This document shows, piece after piece, positions 17,969 to 27,194 of a DNA stretch of 64,000 nt (positions are counted from its first letter, which is position 1; each line of letters opens with the position of its first letter). The notes below the pieces were generated by a model that did no database searches, was not told where the DNA came from, and saw nothing but the letters and a program-made list of their open reading frames with translations. The position numbers and the translations under genes are program-made. Source of the DNA: Burkholderia vietnamiensis LMG 10929 (GTDB lineage: Bacteria; Pseudomonadota; Gammaproteobacteria; Burkholderiales; Burkholderiaceae); assembly GCF_000959445.1 (NCBI RefSeq), contig NZ_CP009631.1, forward strand, positions 744,001-808,000, in the 5' to 3' direction.

Positions 17969-19507
17969 CTACTGCTGCGCGAGCGGCGCGGCGGCCGTCG
18001 CGCCGGACGCCGGCATCGCGGCGGGCGCCGCCATGCCGCCCGTCTCGCGCGCCATGTCCGACGTATCCCAGCCGCCGCCGAGCGCCTTCACGAGCCCGAC
18101 CGACGACACCATCCGCTGGCCGCCGAGCGTCGCGAGCTTCTGCTGCGCAGTGAACGCGGTGGTCTGCGCGGTCAGCACGTTCAGATAGGCGACCGTGCCG
18201 GCCTTGTACTGGTTCGTGACGATCGCCAGCGCCTGCTCGGCGCTCGCGACGGCCTGCCGCTGCACGTCGACTTCCTGCGCGAGGATGCGCTGCGACGCGA
18301 GGTTGTCCTCGACGTCCTGGAACGCGGTGAGCACCGCGAGCCGGTACGCGGCGACGTCCTGATCGTAGGTCGCGCGGGCCGCGTCGGTCTGCGCGGCCCG
18401 CAGGCCGGCGTCGAACAGCGTCGCCGCGAGCTGCGGGCCGACCGTCCAGAACCGTGCGGGCAGCGTGAACAGCTGCGACCACACCGAGCTCTGGAAGCCG
18501 CCGCTGGCCGACAGCGTGAGCGTCGGAAAGAATGCGGCGATCGCGACGCCGATCTGCTCGTTCGCGGCGGCCGCGCGGCGCTCGGCGGCCGCGATGTCGG
18601 GCCGGCGCTCGAGCAGCGCGGACGGCACGTCGACCGGCGTGACCGGCGGCTCCTCGGCGAGCGGGTTCGGCGGCAGCGAGAAGGTCGATGCCGGTTCGCC
18701 GATCAGCGTCGCGATCGCATGCTCGTATTGCGCGCGCGCGACGCCGTTGTCGATCGACGCGGCCTGCGCGCTCTGCAGCTGGGTCTGCGCCTGGATCACG
18801 TCGGCGCGCGCGGCCACACCCTGTGCGTACTGGTTCTGCGTGAGCTTCAGCGAGTCGCCGTACGACTTCACCGTGTCGTCGAGCAGCTTCTGCAGCGCAT
18901 CGGACGTGCGCAGCTGGAAGTACGTCTGCGCGAGCAGCGCCTGCTGCGACAGCCGCGCGTTCGCGAGATCGGCCGCGGCCGCCGCTTCGCCGGCGCGCTG
19001 CGCGCTGACGTTGCGGCTCACCTTGCCCCACAGGTCCGGCTCCCAGCTCGCATCGAGGCCGACGCTGTAGCTGTTGCCGATCGCCGAGCCGCCGCCGAAC
19101 GTGGACGAGCCCGACGACGACGACGCGCGTCCCGTACGCGAGCGCGTGCCCGACGCCGTCAGCCCGACCGTCGGGAAGTACGCGGCGCGCGCCTCGGTCA
19201 CGAGCGCGCGTGCCTGCCGGTACGCGGCGGCCGATTGCGCGATGGTCTGGTTCGACGCGTTGAGCTTGCCGATCAGCGCGTCGAGCTGTGAATCGCCGTA
19301 GACGGACCACCACGGCCCGCGATCGGCCCGGTCGGCCGGCTGCGCGACCTTCCAGCCGGCCGGCGCTTCCTTGAACGCGGCGGGAATCGTCGTGTCGGGC
19401 CGGTGATAGTCGGGCCCGACCGCGCAGCCGGCGAGCAGCACGGCCGTTGCAACGGCAACGGCGGCGCTCAGCGGGCGAAAGGCGCGCGGGAAGGAGGCGT
19501 ACGGCAT
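17969..19507 (-). CDS. NodT-family outer-membrane efflux lipoprotein
   Basis: A TolC-like outer-membrane factor. The lipobox LLAGC is near residue 27, followed by AVGPDYHRPD, the characteristic start of mature NodT-type factors. Two repeated OEP coiled-coil halves follow (YAQGVAARADVIQAQTQLQ and YKAGTVAYLNVLTAQTTAF). The C-terminus is Ala/Pro-rich. The ATG at 19507 has AGGAACC upstream. It normally works with an inner-membrane pump and a periplasmic adaptor. The DHA2 pump at 20935 is a likely partner, but no adaptor gene lies between them. Confidence 0.92.
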   Translation of the reverse strand: MPYASFPRAFRPLSAAVAVATAVLLAGCAVGPDYHRPDTTIPAAFKEAPAGWKVAQPADRADRGPWWSVYGDSQLDALIGKLNASNQTIAQSAAAYRQARALVTEARAAYFPTVGLTASGTRSRTGRASSSSGSSTFGGGSAIGNSYSVGLDASWEPDLWGKVSRNVSAQRAGEAAAAADLANARLSQQALLAQTYFQLRTSDALQKLLDDTVKSYGDSLKLTQNQYAQGVAARADVIQAQTQLQSAQAASIDNGVARAQYEHAIATLIGEPASTFSLPPNPLAEEPPVTPVDVPSALLERRPDIAAAERRAAAANEQIGVAIAAFFPTLTLSASGGFQSSVWSQLFTLPARFWTVGPQLAATLFDAGLRAAQTDAARATYDQDVAAYRLAVLTAFQDVEDNLASQRILAQEVDVQRQAVASAEQALAIVTNQYKAGTVAYLNVLTAQTTAFTAQQKLATLGGQRMVSSVGLVKALGGGWDTSDMARETGGMAAPAAMPASGATAAAPLAQQ

Positions 19508-19794
19508 CGTGAGGTTCCTGTCTGGGTGCGGCGGCCGGCGAGCGGCGTCGCGCAACGCGCGCGGTGCGGACGTTCAGCCGCTGGCGGACAAATGGTAACT
19601 GACGGCGGGAAAGCTGCGCAGCCGTAAGGGTAAGGTGCGCGGCCGCACGCATGTGTTACCGGTGCGGACGGCCGGTTTACCGGTCGTTACGGCGGGCTTG
19701 CGTGCAAAACGGGCCGGCGGCGCCGACCGCACCGCGCGTTGCGGCGGGCCGATTCAACGGCGAAGGCAACGGCGACGGCGGGCGCCGCGCCGCG

Positions 19795-20088
19795 TCAGTG
19801 GCAGCGCGCGGGCACCGGCAGGGGATCGGCGGCGGGCCGCCATGGCGATGGGTCGGGTGCCGCCGTCTGAGCCGTGCGGTGCCCGGCGCGGCCGGCCCGT
19901 TTCGCGCTGCGCTGGCGCCGATGATCGAACCACGCGAACCCGAGCGCCGCGAGCGAGCCGCCCGGCACCACCAGCATCGTCACGTACAGCGCGATCTTCC
20001 AGCCGCGGTGCGGGCCGGCGAACGCATGATGAGCGGTATCGGTCAGGTTGCGGCGCAGTGCGCCGGCGGCGTTTTTCAGGAACAGCAT
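19795..20088 (-). CDS. Small single-span membrane protein of unknown function
   Basis: A 97-residue protein starting MLFLKNAAGALRRNL, with one hydrophobic segment near residues 29-48 (IALYVTMLVVPGGSLAALGF) and a basic C-terminus. The ATG at 20088 is chosen because GAGG lies nine bases upstream; an ATG at 20097 would sit directly on that sequence. It precedes the NodT gene on the same strand and could share its transcript across a gap of about 290 bases. I do not recognise the family. Confidence 0.6.
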   Translation of the reverse strand: MLFLKNAAGALRRNLTDTAHHAFAGPHRGWKIALYVTMLVVPGGSLAALGFAWFDHRRQRSAKRAGRAGHRTAQTAAPDPSPWRPAADPLPVPARCH

Positions 20089-20186
20089 GGGGAACATCCT
20101 CGGGTGCCCGGCAGGGCGGGCGCGGCGGTCAGAACATAGTCTCCGGCGGTGCGACATGCACGTCGTAACTGGTTGCCTGAAATAAT

Positions 20187-20200
20187 ATTGACCAAGCAAT
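20187..20200. promoter_or_regulatory. Candidate MarR operator
   Basis: The inverted repeat ATTG-N6-CAAT lies in an AT-rich stretch 62 bases before the marR-type start and upstream of the leftward membrane-protein gene. MarR proteins often bind TTG-spacer-CAA palindromes in such divergent regions. Assignment is by position and pattern only. Confidence 0.45.
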
Positions 20201-20261
20201 CATTTTTCAAGATACTGGGCGCGTTTTGTCCTGAAACGCACTGTTGCTGCGCGCAATCGCA

Positions 20262-20759
20262 ATGAACGGCGGCCTTTACGATCCCGACACCATCGAGCTG
20301 GAAACGAGCCTCGGTTATTTCCTGACCAAGGCTCGGCAGGCGCTCGTCGAGCGGATGGATCGCGCCCTCGAGCCGTACGACCTCACCGCGCAGCAGATCG
20401 GCGTGATCCTGCTGCTGTCGCGCGGCTATGCGCGCACGCCGTTCGAGCTGTCGCGCAAGATGTCGTACGACAGCGGCTCGATGACGCGGATGCTCGACCG
20501 TCTCGAGCGCAAGGGCCTGGTGGCCCGCGCGCGCAGCGAGCAGGACCGCCGCGTGATCGAGCTGACGCTGACCGAGCGCGGCGCCGAGGCGGCGCGGGCG
20601 TTGCCGTCGCTGATCGCGACCGCGCTGAACGCGCAGCTGGCCGGCTTCTCGGCCGACGAGCTCGCGACGCTCACCGGCCTGCTGCAGCGCTTCATCGCGA
20701 ACGGCCCCGGCGACGCCGGCTGCCCGAAGCCCGACGAATCCGACGAACCCCACTGTTGA
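20262..20759 (+). CDS. MarR-family transcriptional regulator
   Basis: The 165-residue protein has the winged-helix pattern of MarR: LSRKMSYDSGSMTRMLDRLERKGLVAR as recognition region and RARSEQDRRVIELTLTERG as the wing (residues 60-110). It sits upstream of a DHA2 pump gene and divergent from the small protein/NodT pair, so it probably represses the efflux genes and responds to a small phenolic-type ligand, as EmrR does. The ATG at 20262 is used rather than a TTG at 20244. Confidence 0.9.
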   Translation: MNGGLYDPDTIELETSLGYFLTKARQALVERMDRALEPYDLTAQQIGVILLLSRGYARTPFELSRKMSYDSGSMTRMLDRLERKGLVARARSEQDRRVIELTLTERGAEAARALPSLIATALNAQLAGFSADELATLTGLLQRFIANGPGDAGCPKPDESDEPHC

Positions 20760-20934
20760 GCGCGGAGGCCCGATGTTCCGGTTTAAGCATTCGCTTATTT
20801 GTCTGTCTGGGCAGAAGATGACCGTGCAGGTGCCCCGCGCGCCCCTTCATTCGTTCCACCCGGTCGCGCCGCACGGTTCCGTGTGCCCGCGCCTTGTGCC
20901 GACGCGTTGCGCGCGTCGCGTCTAGGAGATTCCG

Positions 20935-22497
20935 ATGTCCACCACCACGGCATCTGCCGCGTCCCCTGCCGCCGAACCGGCGCCGCTCACCGGCGGCGCG
21001 CTCGCGCTGCTCACCGTCGGGCTCGCGCTCGGCACTTTCATGGAAGTGCTCGACACGTCGATCGCGAACGTCGCGGTGCCGACCATCTCGGGCAGCCTCG
21101 GCGTCGCGACCAGCGAAGGCACGTGGGTGATCTCGTCGTACTCGGTCGCATCGGCGATCGCGGTGCCGCTGACCGGCTGGCTGGCGCGGCGGGTCGGCGA
21201 AGTGCGGCTGTTCACGCTGTCGGTGCTCGCGTTCACGATCGCGTCGGCGCTGTGCGGCCTCGCGTCGAACTTCGAGACGCTGATCGCGTTCCGGCTGCTG
21301 CAGGGCCTCGTGTCGGGGCCGATGGTGCCGCTGTCGCAGACCATCCTGATGCGCAGCTACCCGCCCGCGAAGCGCGGGCTCGCGCTCGGGCTATGGGCGA
21401 TGACGGTGATCGTCGCGCCGATCTTCGGCCCGTTGCTGGGCGGCTGGATCAGCGACAACTACACGTGGCCGTGGATCTTCTACATCAACCTGCCGATCGG
21501 GATCTTCTCGGCGACCTGCGCGTACTTCCTGCTGCGCGGCCGCGAGACCCGCACGAGCAAACAGCGGATCGACGCGATCGGCCTCGCGCTGCTCGTGATC
21601 GGCGTGTCGTGCCTGCAGATGATGCTCGACCTCGGCAAGGACCGCGACTGGTTCAACTCGAGCTTCATCGTCGCGCTCGCGCTGATCGCGGTGGTGTCGC
21701 TCGCGTTCATGCTCGTGTGGGAAGCCACCGAGAAGGAGCCGGTGGTCGACCTGTCGCTGTTCCGCGACCGCAACTTCGCGCTCGGCGCGCTGATCATCTC
21801 GTTCGGCTTCATGGCGTTCTTCGGCTCGGTCGTGATCTTCCCGCTGTGGCTGCAGACGGTGATGGGCTACACGGCCGGCAAGGCCGGGCTCGCGACCGCG
21901 CCGGTCGGGCTGCTCGCGCTGGTGCTGTCGCCGCTGATCGGGCGCAACATGCACCGGCTCGACCTGCGGATGGTCGCGAGCTTCGCGTTCATCGTGTTCG
22001 CGGGCGTGTCGGTGTGGAATTCGACGTTCACGCTCGACGTGCCGTTCAACCACGTGATCCTGCCGCGGCTCGTGCAGGGGATCGGCGTCGCGTGCTTCTT
22101 CGTGCCGATGACGACGATCACGCTGTCGAGCATTTCGGACGACCGGCTCGCGAGCGCGTCGGGGCTGTCGAACTTCCTGCGCACGCTGTCCGGCGCGATC
22201 GGCACCGCGGCCAGCTCGACGTTCTGGGAGAACGACGCGATCTACCACCATGCGCGGCTCGCGGAATCGGTGAGCGTCTATGCGCAGAACACGACGGACT
22301 ACCAGGCCGCGCTCGCGCAGCTCGGGGTCGTCGGGCAGACGGCCAACGCGCAGCTCAACCAGCTCGTCACGCAGCAGGGCTTCATGATGGCGACCAACGA
22401 CTTCTTCCACCTGTCGGCCGGCGTGTTCATCGCGCTCGCGGCGCTCGTGTGGATCACGAAGCCGAAGAAGGGCGCGGGGCCGTCGATGGGGCATTGA
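20935..22497 (+). CDS. DHA2-family (EmrB/QacA-type) multidrug efflux MFS transporter
   Basis: A 520-residue inner-membrane protein with 14 predicted spans. It shows motif D1 (LDTSIANVAVPTISGSLG), motif A-like GWLARRVGEVRLF and motif C (APIFGPLLGGWISDNYTWPWIFYINLPIG), all diagnostic of EmrB-like proton antiporters. AGGAGATTCCG precedes the ATG. EmrB normally needs EmrA (HlyD-type adaptor) and an outer-membrane factor. The latter is at 17969, but no adaptor gene is present between marR and this gene, where a 175-base gap remains. Confidence 0.93.
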   Translation: MSTTTASAASPAAEPAPLTGGALALLTVGLALGTFMEVLDTSIANVAVPTISGSLGVATSEGTWVISSYSVASAIAVPLTGWLARRVGEVRLFTLSVLAFTIASALCGLASNFETLIAFRLLQGLVSGPMVPLSQTILMRSYPPAKRGLALGLWAMTVIVAPIFGPLLGGWISDNYTWPWIFYINLPIGIFSATCAYFLLRGRETRTSKQRIDAIGLALLVIGVSCLQMMLDLGKDRDWFNSSFIVALALIAVVSLAFMLVWEATEKEPVVDLSLFRDRNFALGALIISFGFMAFFGSVVIFPLWLQTVMGYTAGKAGLATAPVGLLALVLSPLIGRNMHRLDLRMVASFAFIVFAGVSVWNSTFTLDVPFNHVILPRLVQGIGVACFFVPMTTITLSSISDDRLASASGLSNFLRTLSGAIGTAASSTFWENDAIYHHARLAESVSVYAQNTTDYQAALAQLGVVGQTANAQLNQLVTQQGFMMATNDFFHLSAGVFIALAALVWITKPKKGAGPSMGH

Positions 22498-22619
22498 GCC
22501 CCGCCGCGGCCGGCGTCGCGTGCCCGGCCGCCGGCCGCGGGCCGCACACGTCGCCCACGCCCACCGCCCACGGCACGCATGAGCCGCACGGCCGCCGCGT
22601 GCCGATGTCCCGGCCCGCA

Positions 22620-23546
22620 TCACTCGCGCGCGAGCAGACCCCCGAAGGCGAGATCATCGCCGGACGCGATGGGCAGCGTCGCGCGCGCAACCTCGAGCCA
22701 CGCGCGCGCCGCGTGCGACAGATAACCCTTCTTCAGCCAGCCGAGCGCGATCGCCCACGTGATTTCCGGCTCGACGATCGGCCGGCACGTGAACTGCCGC
22801 GCATCGAGCCGCCGGCAGTACGGCTCGGGCAGCAGCGCGATGCCGACGCCCGCGTGCACCAGCGCGGCCATGAAGTCCCAATGGCCGCTGCGGCTCACGA
22901 TCGACGGCGTGAAGCCGGCCTGCCGGCACGCGTCGAGCACCGCGTCGTGCAGCGCGAGGCTTTCCGCGTAGAACACGAACGACTCGCGCGCGAGGTCGGC
23001 GAGCGGCACGGCCGTGCGGTCCTCCCAGCGCGACTCGCGCGGCGCGACCAGCCACAGCGGCGCGCGCACCATCGGCAGCCGCTCGAACGTGCCGGGGTCG
23101 ACCGGCTCCAGCAGCCCGCCCAGCTCCAGCTCGCCCGACATCAGCGCCGCCTCGATCATCCGCGCGCCCTGCTCGAACAGCTTCAGCTCGATGTTCGGAT
23201 AGCGCTGCTTGTACGCGGCGATGATCGGCGTGAACAACGAGCCGCCGAGCGGCGGAATGCCGATCGTCAGCTCGCCGCGCCCGAGCGTGCCCAGATCATT
23301 CAGCTCCGACTGCAGCTGCGCCTGCGCGGCGAGCACGTCCTGGCCGCGCTGGAACACGATCCGGCCCGCGTCGGTCAGCACCATTTGCCGGCCGTCGCGC
23401 AGCAGCAGCGGCGAGCCGATCTCGTCCTCCAGCGCCTTCACCATCTTGCTGATGGTCGGCTGCGTGACGAACAGCCGGTCGGCCGCCGCCGTGAAGCTCT
23501 GCTGGCGGACCACTTCGACGAAGTACCGCAGCGCGCGCAATTCCAT
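22620..23546 (-). CDS. LysR-family regulator, CidR-like
   Basis: A 308-residue LysR protein. The N-terminal helix-turn-helix (MELRALRYFVEVVRQQSFTAAADRLFVTQPTISKMVKALE, read in parts) is followed by a substrate-binding domain starting LTIGIPPLGGSLFTP. It is divergent from lrgA/lrgB-type genes, the arrangement of CidR, which in Gram-positives responds to overflow metabolites such as acetate. Regulation of the neighbouring pair is inferred from that context. The ATG at 23546 has GGGGAGAAG upstream; a longer upstream frame does not look like LysR sequence. Confidence 0.88.
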   Translation of the reverse strand: MELRALRYFVEVVRQQSFTAAADRLFVTQPTISKMVKALEDEIGSPLLLRDGRQMVLTDAGRIVFQRGQDVLAAQAQLQSELNDLGTLGRGELTIGIPPLGGSLFTPIIAAYKQRYPNIELKLFEQGARMIEAALMSGELELGGLLEPVDPGTFERLPMVRAPLWLVAPRESRWEDRTAVPLADLARESFVFYAESLALHDAVLDACRQAGFTPSIVSRSGHWDFMAALVHAGVGIALLPEPYCRRLDARQFTCRPIVEPEITWAIALGWLKKGYLSHAARAWLEVARATLPIASGDDLAFGGLLARE

Positions 23547-23632
23547 CGCTTCTCCCCAGATTGGTGCAGCGTTTACAGACAGGATTCCGAACTGGAATGA
23601 TAAGGATAGAGACAAGTCATTTTATTTATGGT

Positions 23633-23646
23633 TAGGGGAAACCCTA
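23633..23646. promoter_or_regulatory. Inverted repeat in the lysR-lrgA promoter region
   Basis: TAGGG-GAAA-CCCTA is a perfect palindrome with a 4-base centre. It partly overlaps a -10-like TATACT at 23645-23650, 35 bases before the lrgA start. It is a candidate LysR-type site, although the short centre is not the classical T-N11-A form. Confidence 0.5.
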
Positions 23647-23684
23647 TACTCCTACCATCAACCGAATCTCTGCAGGAGCCAGCC

Positions 23685-24161
23685 ATGAGCCACTCGACCG
23701 CGTCTGTCGCCGTCCTTCCCGCCACGCCGGGCAAGCTCACGCGCACGGGCCGCATCGCGCTGCAGTCCGCCGCGCTCGGCGTGCTGTGGCTCGCGGTCGA
23801 CTGGGCCGTGCGCGCGGTCGGCCTGCCGGTGCCGTCCGGCGTGGTCGGGCTCGCCGTGCTGCTGGTGCTGCTGTTCTCGGGGCGCGTCGCGCCTGCATGG
23901 GTGAAGGACGGCGCGAACTGGCTGCTGTCCGACATGCTGCTGTTCTTCGTGCCGGCGGCCGTCGCGGCCGTCCAGTACGGCGGGCTGTTCCGCGAGGACG
24001 GCTGGCGCATCGCGCTCGTCATGCTCGCCGGCACCGCGTTCGTGATGGTCGCGGTGGCCGTCGCGGTCGACCTCGCCGCGAAGCTCGAGCGCCGGCTCGC
24101 CGCGCAACGTATGTTCGCCGAACGCCGCCGCGCGCGTCTGGCGACCGTGTCGGTCCACTGA
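23685..24161 (+). CDS. LrgA/CidA-family holin-like membrane protein
   Basis: A 158-residue protein with four membrane segments and the LrgA/CidA pattern (GLPVPSGVVGLAVLLVLL, then WLLSDMLLFFVPAAVAAVQY). The family is described as holin-like and is now linked to pyruvate or small-acid transport and programmed lysis. AGGAGCC precedes the ATG at 23685. The upstream extension to 23628 crosses the palindrome and is not used. It is followed by lrgB after 13 bases. Confidence 0.9.
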   Translation: MSHSTASVAVLPATPGKLTRTGRIALQSAALGVLWLAVDWAVRAVGLPVPSGVVGLAVLLVLLFSGRVAPAWVKDGANWLLSDMLLFFVPAAVAAVQYGGLFREDGWRIALVMLAGTAFVMVAVAVAVDLAAKLERRLAAQRMFAERRRARLATVSVH

Positions 24162-24174
24162 GCCGGAGCCCGTC

Positions 24175-24897
24175 ATGCATGCGCTGCTGTCGCGCCTGAG
24201 CGTCGACCAGGTGAATACCGCGATCTCGATCGGCTGCTTCGTGCTGACGGTCGCGCTGTATTTCGCGTCGAAGCGGCTCTACGCGTACCGCAAGACGCTG
24301 CTGTTCTCGCCGCTGGTGTTCGTGCCGGGCGTGCTCGCGCTGCTGGTCGTGCTGACCGGCATCCCGTATTCGGTGTACTTCCGCGACACGCGCTGGCTGA
24401 TGTGGCTGCTCGGCCCGGCGACCATCGCGTTCGCGGTGCCGATCTACGAATACCGCGAGCTGATCCGCCGCCACTGGCTGTCGCTGTCGGTCGGTGTCGC
24501 GGTCGGGATCGCGGCGGGCGTGTGCGGTTCGCTGCTGCTCGCGAAGCTGCTGCACCTGTCGCCCGAGCTGCAGCGCTCGCTGATGACGCGTTCGGTCTCG
24601 ACCCCGTTCGCGCTCGCGGTGTCCGACAAGATCCACGCGCCGAAGGACCTCACCGCGCTGTTCGTGATCGCGACCGGCATCTGCGGGATGCTGCTCGGCG
24701 AACTCGTGCTCGCGCTGGTGCCGATGCGCACGCGGCTCGCGCGCGGCGCGCTGTTCGGCGCGGCCGCACACGGCGTCGGCACCGCGAAGGCGCGCGAGAT
24801 CGGCAGCGAGGAAGGCGTCGTGTCCAGCCTCACGATGATGATCGCGGGCGTCGCGATGGTGCTGATCGCGCCGTTGCTGTCGCTGCTGCCGATCTGA
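24175..24897 (+). CDS. LrgB/CidB-family membrane protein
   Basis: The 240-residue protein has the LrgB signature RSVSTPFALAVSDKI near residue 142 and GAAAHGVGTAKAREIGSEEG near residue 198. Hydrophobic segments fill most of the chain. It acts with the LrgA-like protein encoded just upstream; together they form the operon controlled by the divergent LysR gene. Confidence 0.93.
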   Translation: MHALLSRLSVDQVNTAISIGCFVLTVALYFASKRLYAYRKTLLFSPLVFVPGVLALLVVLTGIPYSVYFRDTRWLMWLLGPATIAFAVPIYEYRELIRRHWLSLSVGVAVGIAAGVCGSLLLAKLLHLSPELQRSLMTRSVSTPFALAVSDKIHAPKDLTALFVIATGICGMLLGELVLALVPMRTRLARGALFGAAAHGVGTAKAREIGSEEGVVSSLTMMIAGVAMVLIAPLLSLLPI

Positions 24898-25152
24898 GCA
24901 CGCGCCGAGCCCGTGCGGGCGGCCGGCCGTCCGCATCGCCGCCCGGTCCTGCCTGCCGCCGGCCGCCGCGCCGCGGCCCTTCACCGTTCTCCCGCCGCTC
25001 CCCCACCCTCCCCGCGCCGAATCGAGCCGAAGCGATCCCGCAGCCGGCCGACAATCTGCTGAGATAGCCGTAATTCCCCCCTCTTTTCCGCCCATCGGCT
25101 TCGGCCCGGATGCCGAACAATGCATGCTACGAGACACCACGCACGCATTCAC

Positions 25153-25656
25153 ATGGCCTCCACGACTGCAAACCCGCCTGCCGACAAGCCGGCTTCGTCC
25201 GGCAAGTTCAAGCGCATCGCGCTGATCGCCGTCATCGCGCTGGGCGCGGCCGCCGCCGCAGCCGGCGGCATGTACGTGTTCCTGAGCAAGGCGGGCGTCG
25301 GCCATTCGAGCGCGCCGGCCGAACCGCCGCCGCTCGCGGCGCCCGTGTTCTTCCCGCTCGACCCGCTGACCGTCAACCTGCAGTCGGACGACGGCATCCA
25401 GCACTATCTGCGCGTCGGGCTGTCGCTGAAGCTCACCGACCCGAAGGCGCAGGAGGAGCTGACCGCGCGCATGCCGGAGATCCGCAGCCGGATCCTGCTC
25501 GCGCTGTCGAACAAGCATCCCGAGGAGCTCGCGACGCCGGACGGCAAGCAGCAGCTCGCGAAGCAGCTGCGCGAGCTGGTCGAGCAACCGACGCAGCCGG
25601 GCAACCAGCGCGCGAAGGTGGACGCCGTGCTGTTCACCGAATTCGTCGTCCAGTAA
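25153..25656 (+). CDS. fliL: Flagellar basal-body protein FliL
   Basis: A single-span inner-membrane protein of 167 residues (span near residues 20-42) with the periplasmic FliL domain: FFPLDPLTVNLQSDDG and a C-terminal VDAVLFTEFVVQ. FliL surrounds the stators and supports torque. It opens the fliLMNOPQR operon. The ATG at 25153 is preferred; an ATG at 25120 would add 11 unfamiliar residues, and neither has a clear ribosome site. I could not identify a sigma-28 or sigma-54 promoter in 24898-25152. Confidence 0.93.
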   Translation: MASTTANPPADKPASSGKFKRIALIAVIALGAAAAAAGGMYVFLSKAGVGHSSAPAEPPPLAAPVFFPLDPLTVNLQSDDGIQHYLRVGLSLKLTDPKAQEELTARMPEIRSRILLALSNKHPEELATPDGKQQLAKQLRELVEQPTQPGNQRAKVDAVLFTEFVVQ

Positions 25657-25678
25657 CGCGGCCGCAAAAGGAGCGCGC

Positions 25679-26677
25679 ATGGGCCACCAGGAGTTCATGT
25701 CCCAGGAGGAGGTCGATGCCCTCCTCAAGGGCGTCACCGGCGAAACCGACTCGATCGACGAGCAGCGCGACACGTCGGGCGTTCGCCCCTACAACATCGC
25801 GACGCAGGAGCGGATCGTCCGCGGCCGGATGCCCGGCCTCGAGATCATCAACGACCGCTTCGCGCGTCTGTTGCGGATCGGCATCTTCAACTTCATGCGG
25901 CGCACGGCGGAAATCTCCGTGAGCCAGGTGAAGGTGCAGAAGTACAGCGAGTTCACCCGCAACCTGCCGATTCCGACGAACCTGAACCTGGTGCACGTGA
26001 AGCCGCTGCGCGGCACGTCGCTGTTCGTGTTCGATCCGAACCTCGTGTTCTTCGTCGTCGACAACCTGTTCGGCGGCGACGGGCGCTTTCACACGCGCGT
26101 CGAGGGCCGCGACTTCACGGCCACCGAGCAGCGGATCATCGGCAAGCTGCTGAACCTCGTGTTCGAGCACTACACGACCGCATGGAAGAGCGTGCGGCCG
26201 CTGCAGTTCGAATTCGTGCGCTCGGAGATGCACACGCAGTTCGCGAACGTCGCGACGCCGAACGAGATCGTGATCGTCACGCAGTTCTCGATCGAGTTCG
26301 GGCCGACGGGCGGCACGCTGCACATCTGCATGCCGTATTCGATGGTGGAGCCGATCCGCGACGTGCTGTCGTCGCCGATCCAGGGCGAGGCGCTCGAAGT
26401 CGACCGCCGCTGGGTGCGCGTGCTGTCGCAGCAGGTGCAGTCGGCCGAGGTCGAGCTGACCGCGGATCTCGCGGAAATCCCGGCGACCTTCGAGAAGATC
26501 CTGAACCTGCGCGCAGGCGACGTGCTGCCGCTGGAGATCGACGACACGATCACCGCCAAGGTCGACGGCGTGCCGGTGATGGAATGCGGCTACGGCATTT
26601 TCAATGGTCAATATGCGTTGCGCGTGCAGAAGATGATCAGCGCGGGCGACACGATGAAGGAAGGTGGATATGAGTGA
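25679..26677 (+). CDS. fliM: Flagellar motor switch protein FliM
   Basis: This 332-residue C-ring protein binds CheY-phosphate through its N-terminal segment (FMSQEEVDALLKGVTGE). The middle domain carries the GGXG-type motif (NLFGGDGRFHTRVEGRDFTATEQ). The C-terminal SpoA domain ends with the FliN-binding region. AAGGAGCGCGC precedes the ATG. It overlaps fliN by eight bases. Confidence 0.96.
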   Translation: MGHQEFMSQEEVDALLKGVTGETDSIDEQRDTSGVRPYNIATQERIVRGRMPGLEIINDRFARLLRIGIFNFMRRTAEISVSQVKVQKYSEFTRNLPIPTNLNLVHVKPLRGTSLFVFDPNLVFFVVDNLFGGDGRFHTRVEGRDFTATEQRIIGKLLNLVFEHYTTAWKSVRPLQFEFVRSEMHTQFANVATPNEIVIVTQFSIEFGPTGGTLHICMPYSMVEPIRDVLSSPIQGEALEVDRRWVRVLSQQVQSAEVELTADLAEIPATFEKILNLRAGDVLPLEIDDTITAKVDGVPVMECGYGIFNGQYALRVQKMISAGDTMKEGGYE

Positions 26678-27194
26678 GCTGAACACGACGACGCCCGAAC
26701 TCGACGCGCAGGCCCTCGCCGACGCGGCGCTCGCGGAATCGGCCGCAGCGGCGACCCCGGCCCCGGCCGCGCCGGCGGCAGCGGCAGCGGCAGCGCCTGC
26801 CGCGGACGAAGAACAGGGCCTCGACGACTGGGCCGCCGCGCTCGCCGAGCAGAACGAGCAGCCGGTGGTGGCCGGCGCGACCGGCGCCGGCGTGTTCCAG
26901 CCGCTGTCGAAGGCCGCGGCGAGTTCGACGCACAACGACATCGAGATGATTCTCGACATCCCGGTCAAGATGACCGTGGAGCTGGGCCGCACCAAGATCG
27001 CGATCCGCAACCTGCTGCAGCTCGCGCAGGGTTCGGTCGTCGAGCTCGACGGCCTCGCCGGCGAACCGATGGACGTGCTCGTGAACGGCTGCCTGCTCGC
27101 GCAGGGCGAGGTCGTGGTGGTCAACGACAAGTTCGGCATCCGGCTGACCGACATCATCACGCCGGCCGAACGCATCCGGAAGCTGAATCGGTGA
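26670..27194 (+). CDS. fliN: Flagellar motor switch protein FliN
   Basis: A 174-residue protein with an Ala/Pro-rich N-terminus of about 90 residues and a C-terminal SpoA domain (IEMILDIPVKMTVELGRTK, then GEVVVVNDKFGIRLTDII). FliN tetramers build the lower C-ring and help export. The ATG at 26670 follows AAGGAAGGTGG and lies within the end of fliM. Confidence 0.95.
   Translation: MSELNTTTPELDAQALADAALAESAAAATPAPAAPAAAAAAAPAADEEQGLDDWAAALAEQNEQPVVAGATGAGVFQPLSKAAASSTHNDIEMILDIPVKMTVELGRTKIAIRNLLQLAQGSVVELDGLAGEPMDVLVNGCLLAQGEVVVVNDKFGIRLTDIITPAERIRKLNR

Noticed and set aside
20773..20925. 50-codon frame MFRFKHSLICLSGQK in the marR-pump gap
   Set aside because: It has no convincing ribosome site or family pattern; it may be a remnant but cannot be supported as a gene.
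24898..25152. Flagellar sigma-28 or sigma-54 promoter before fliL
   Set aside because: No stretch matched either consensus well enough to report.
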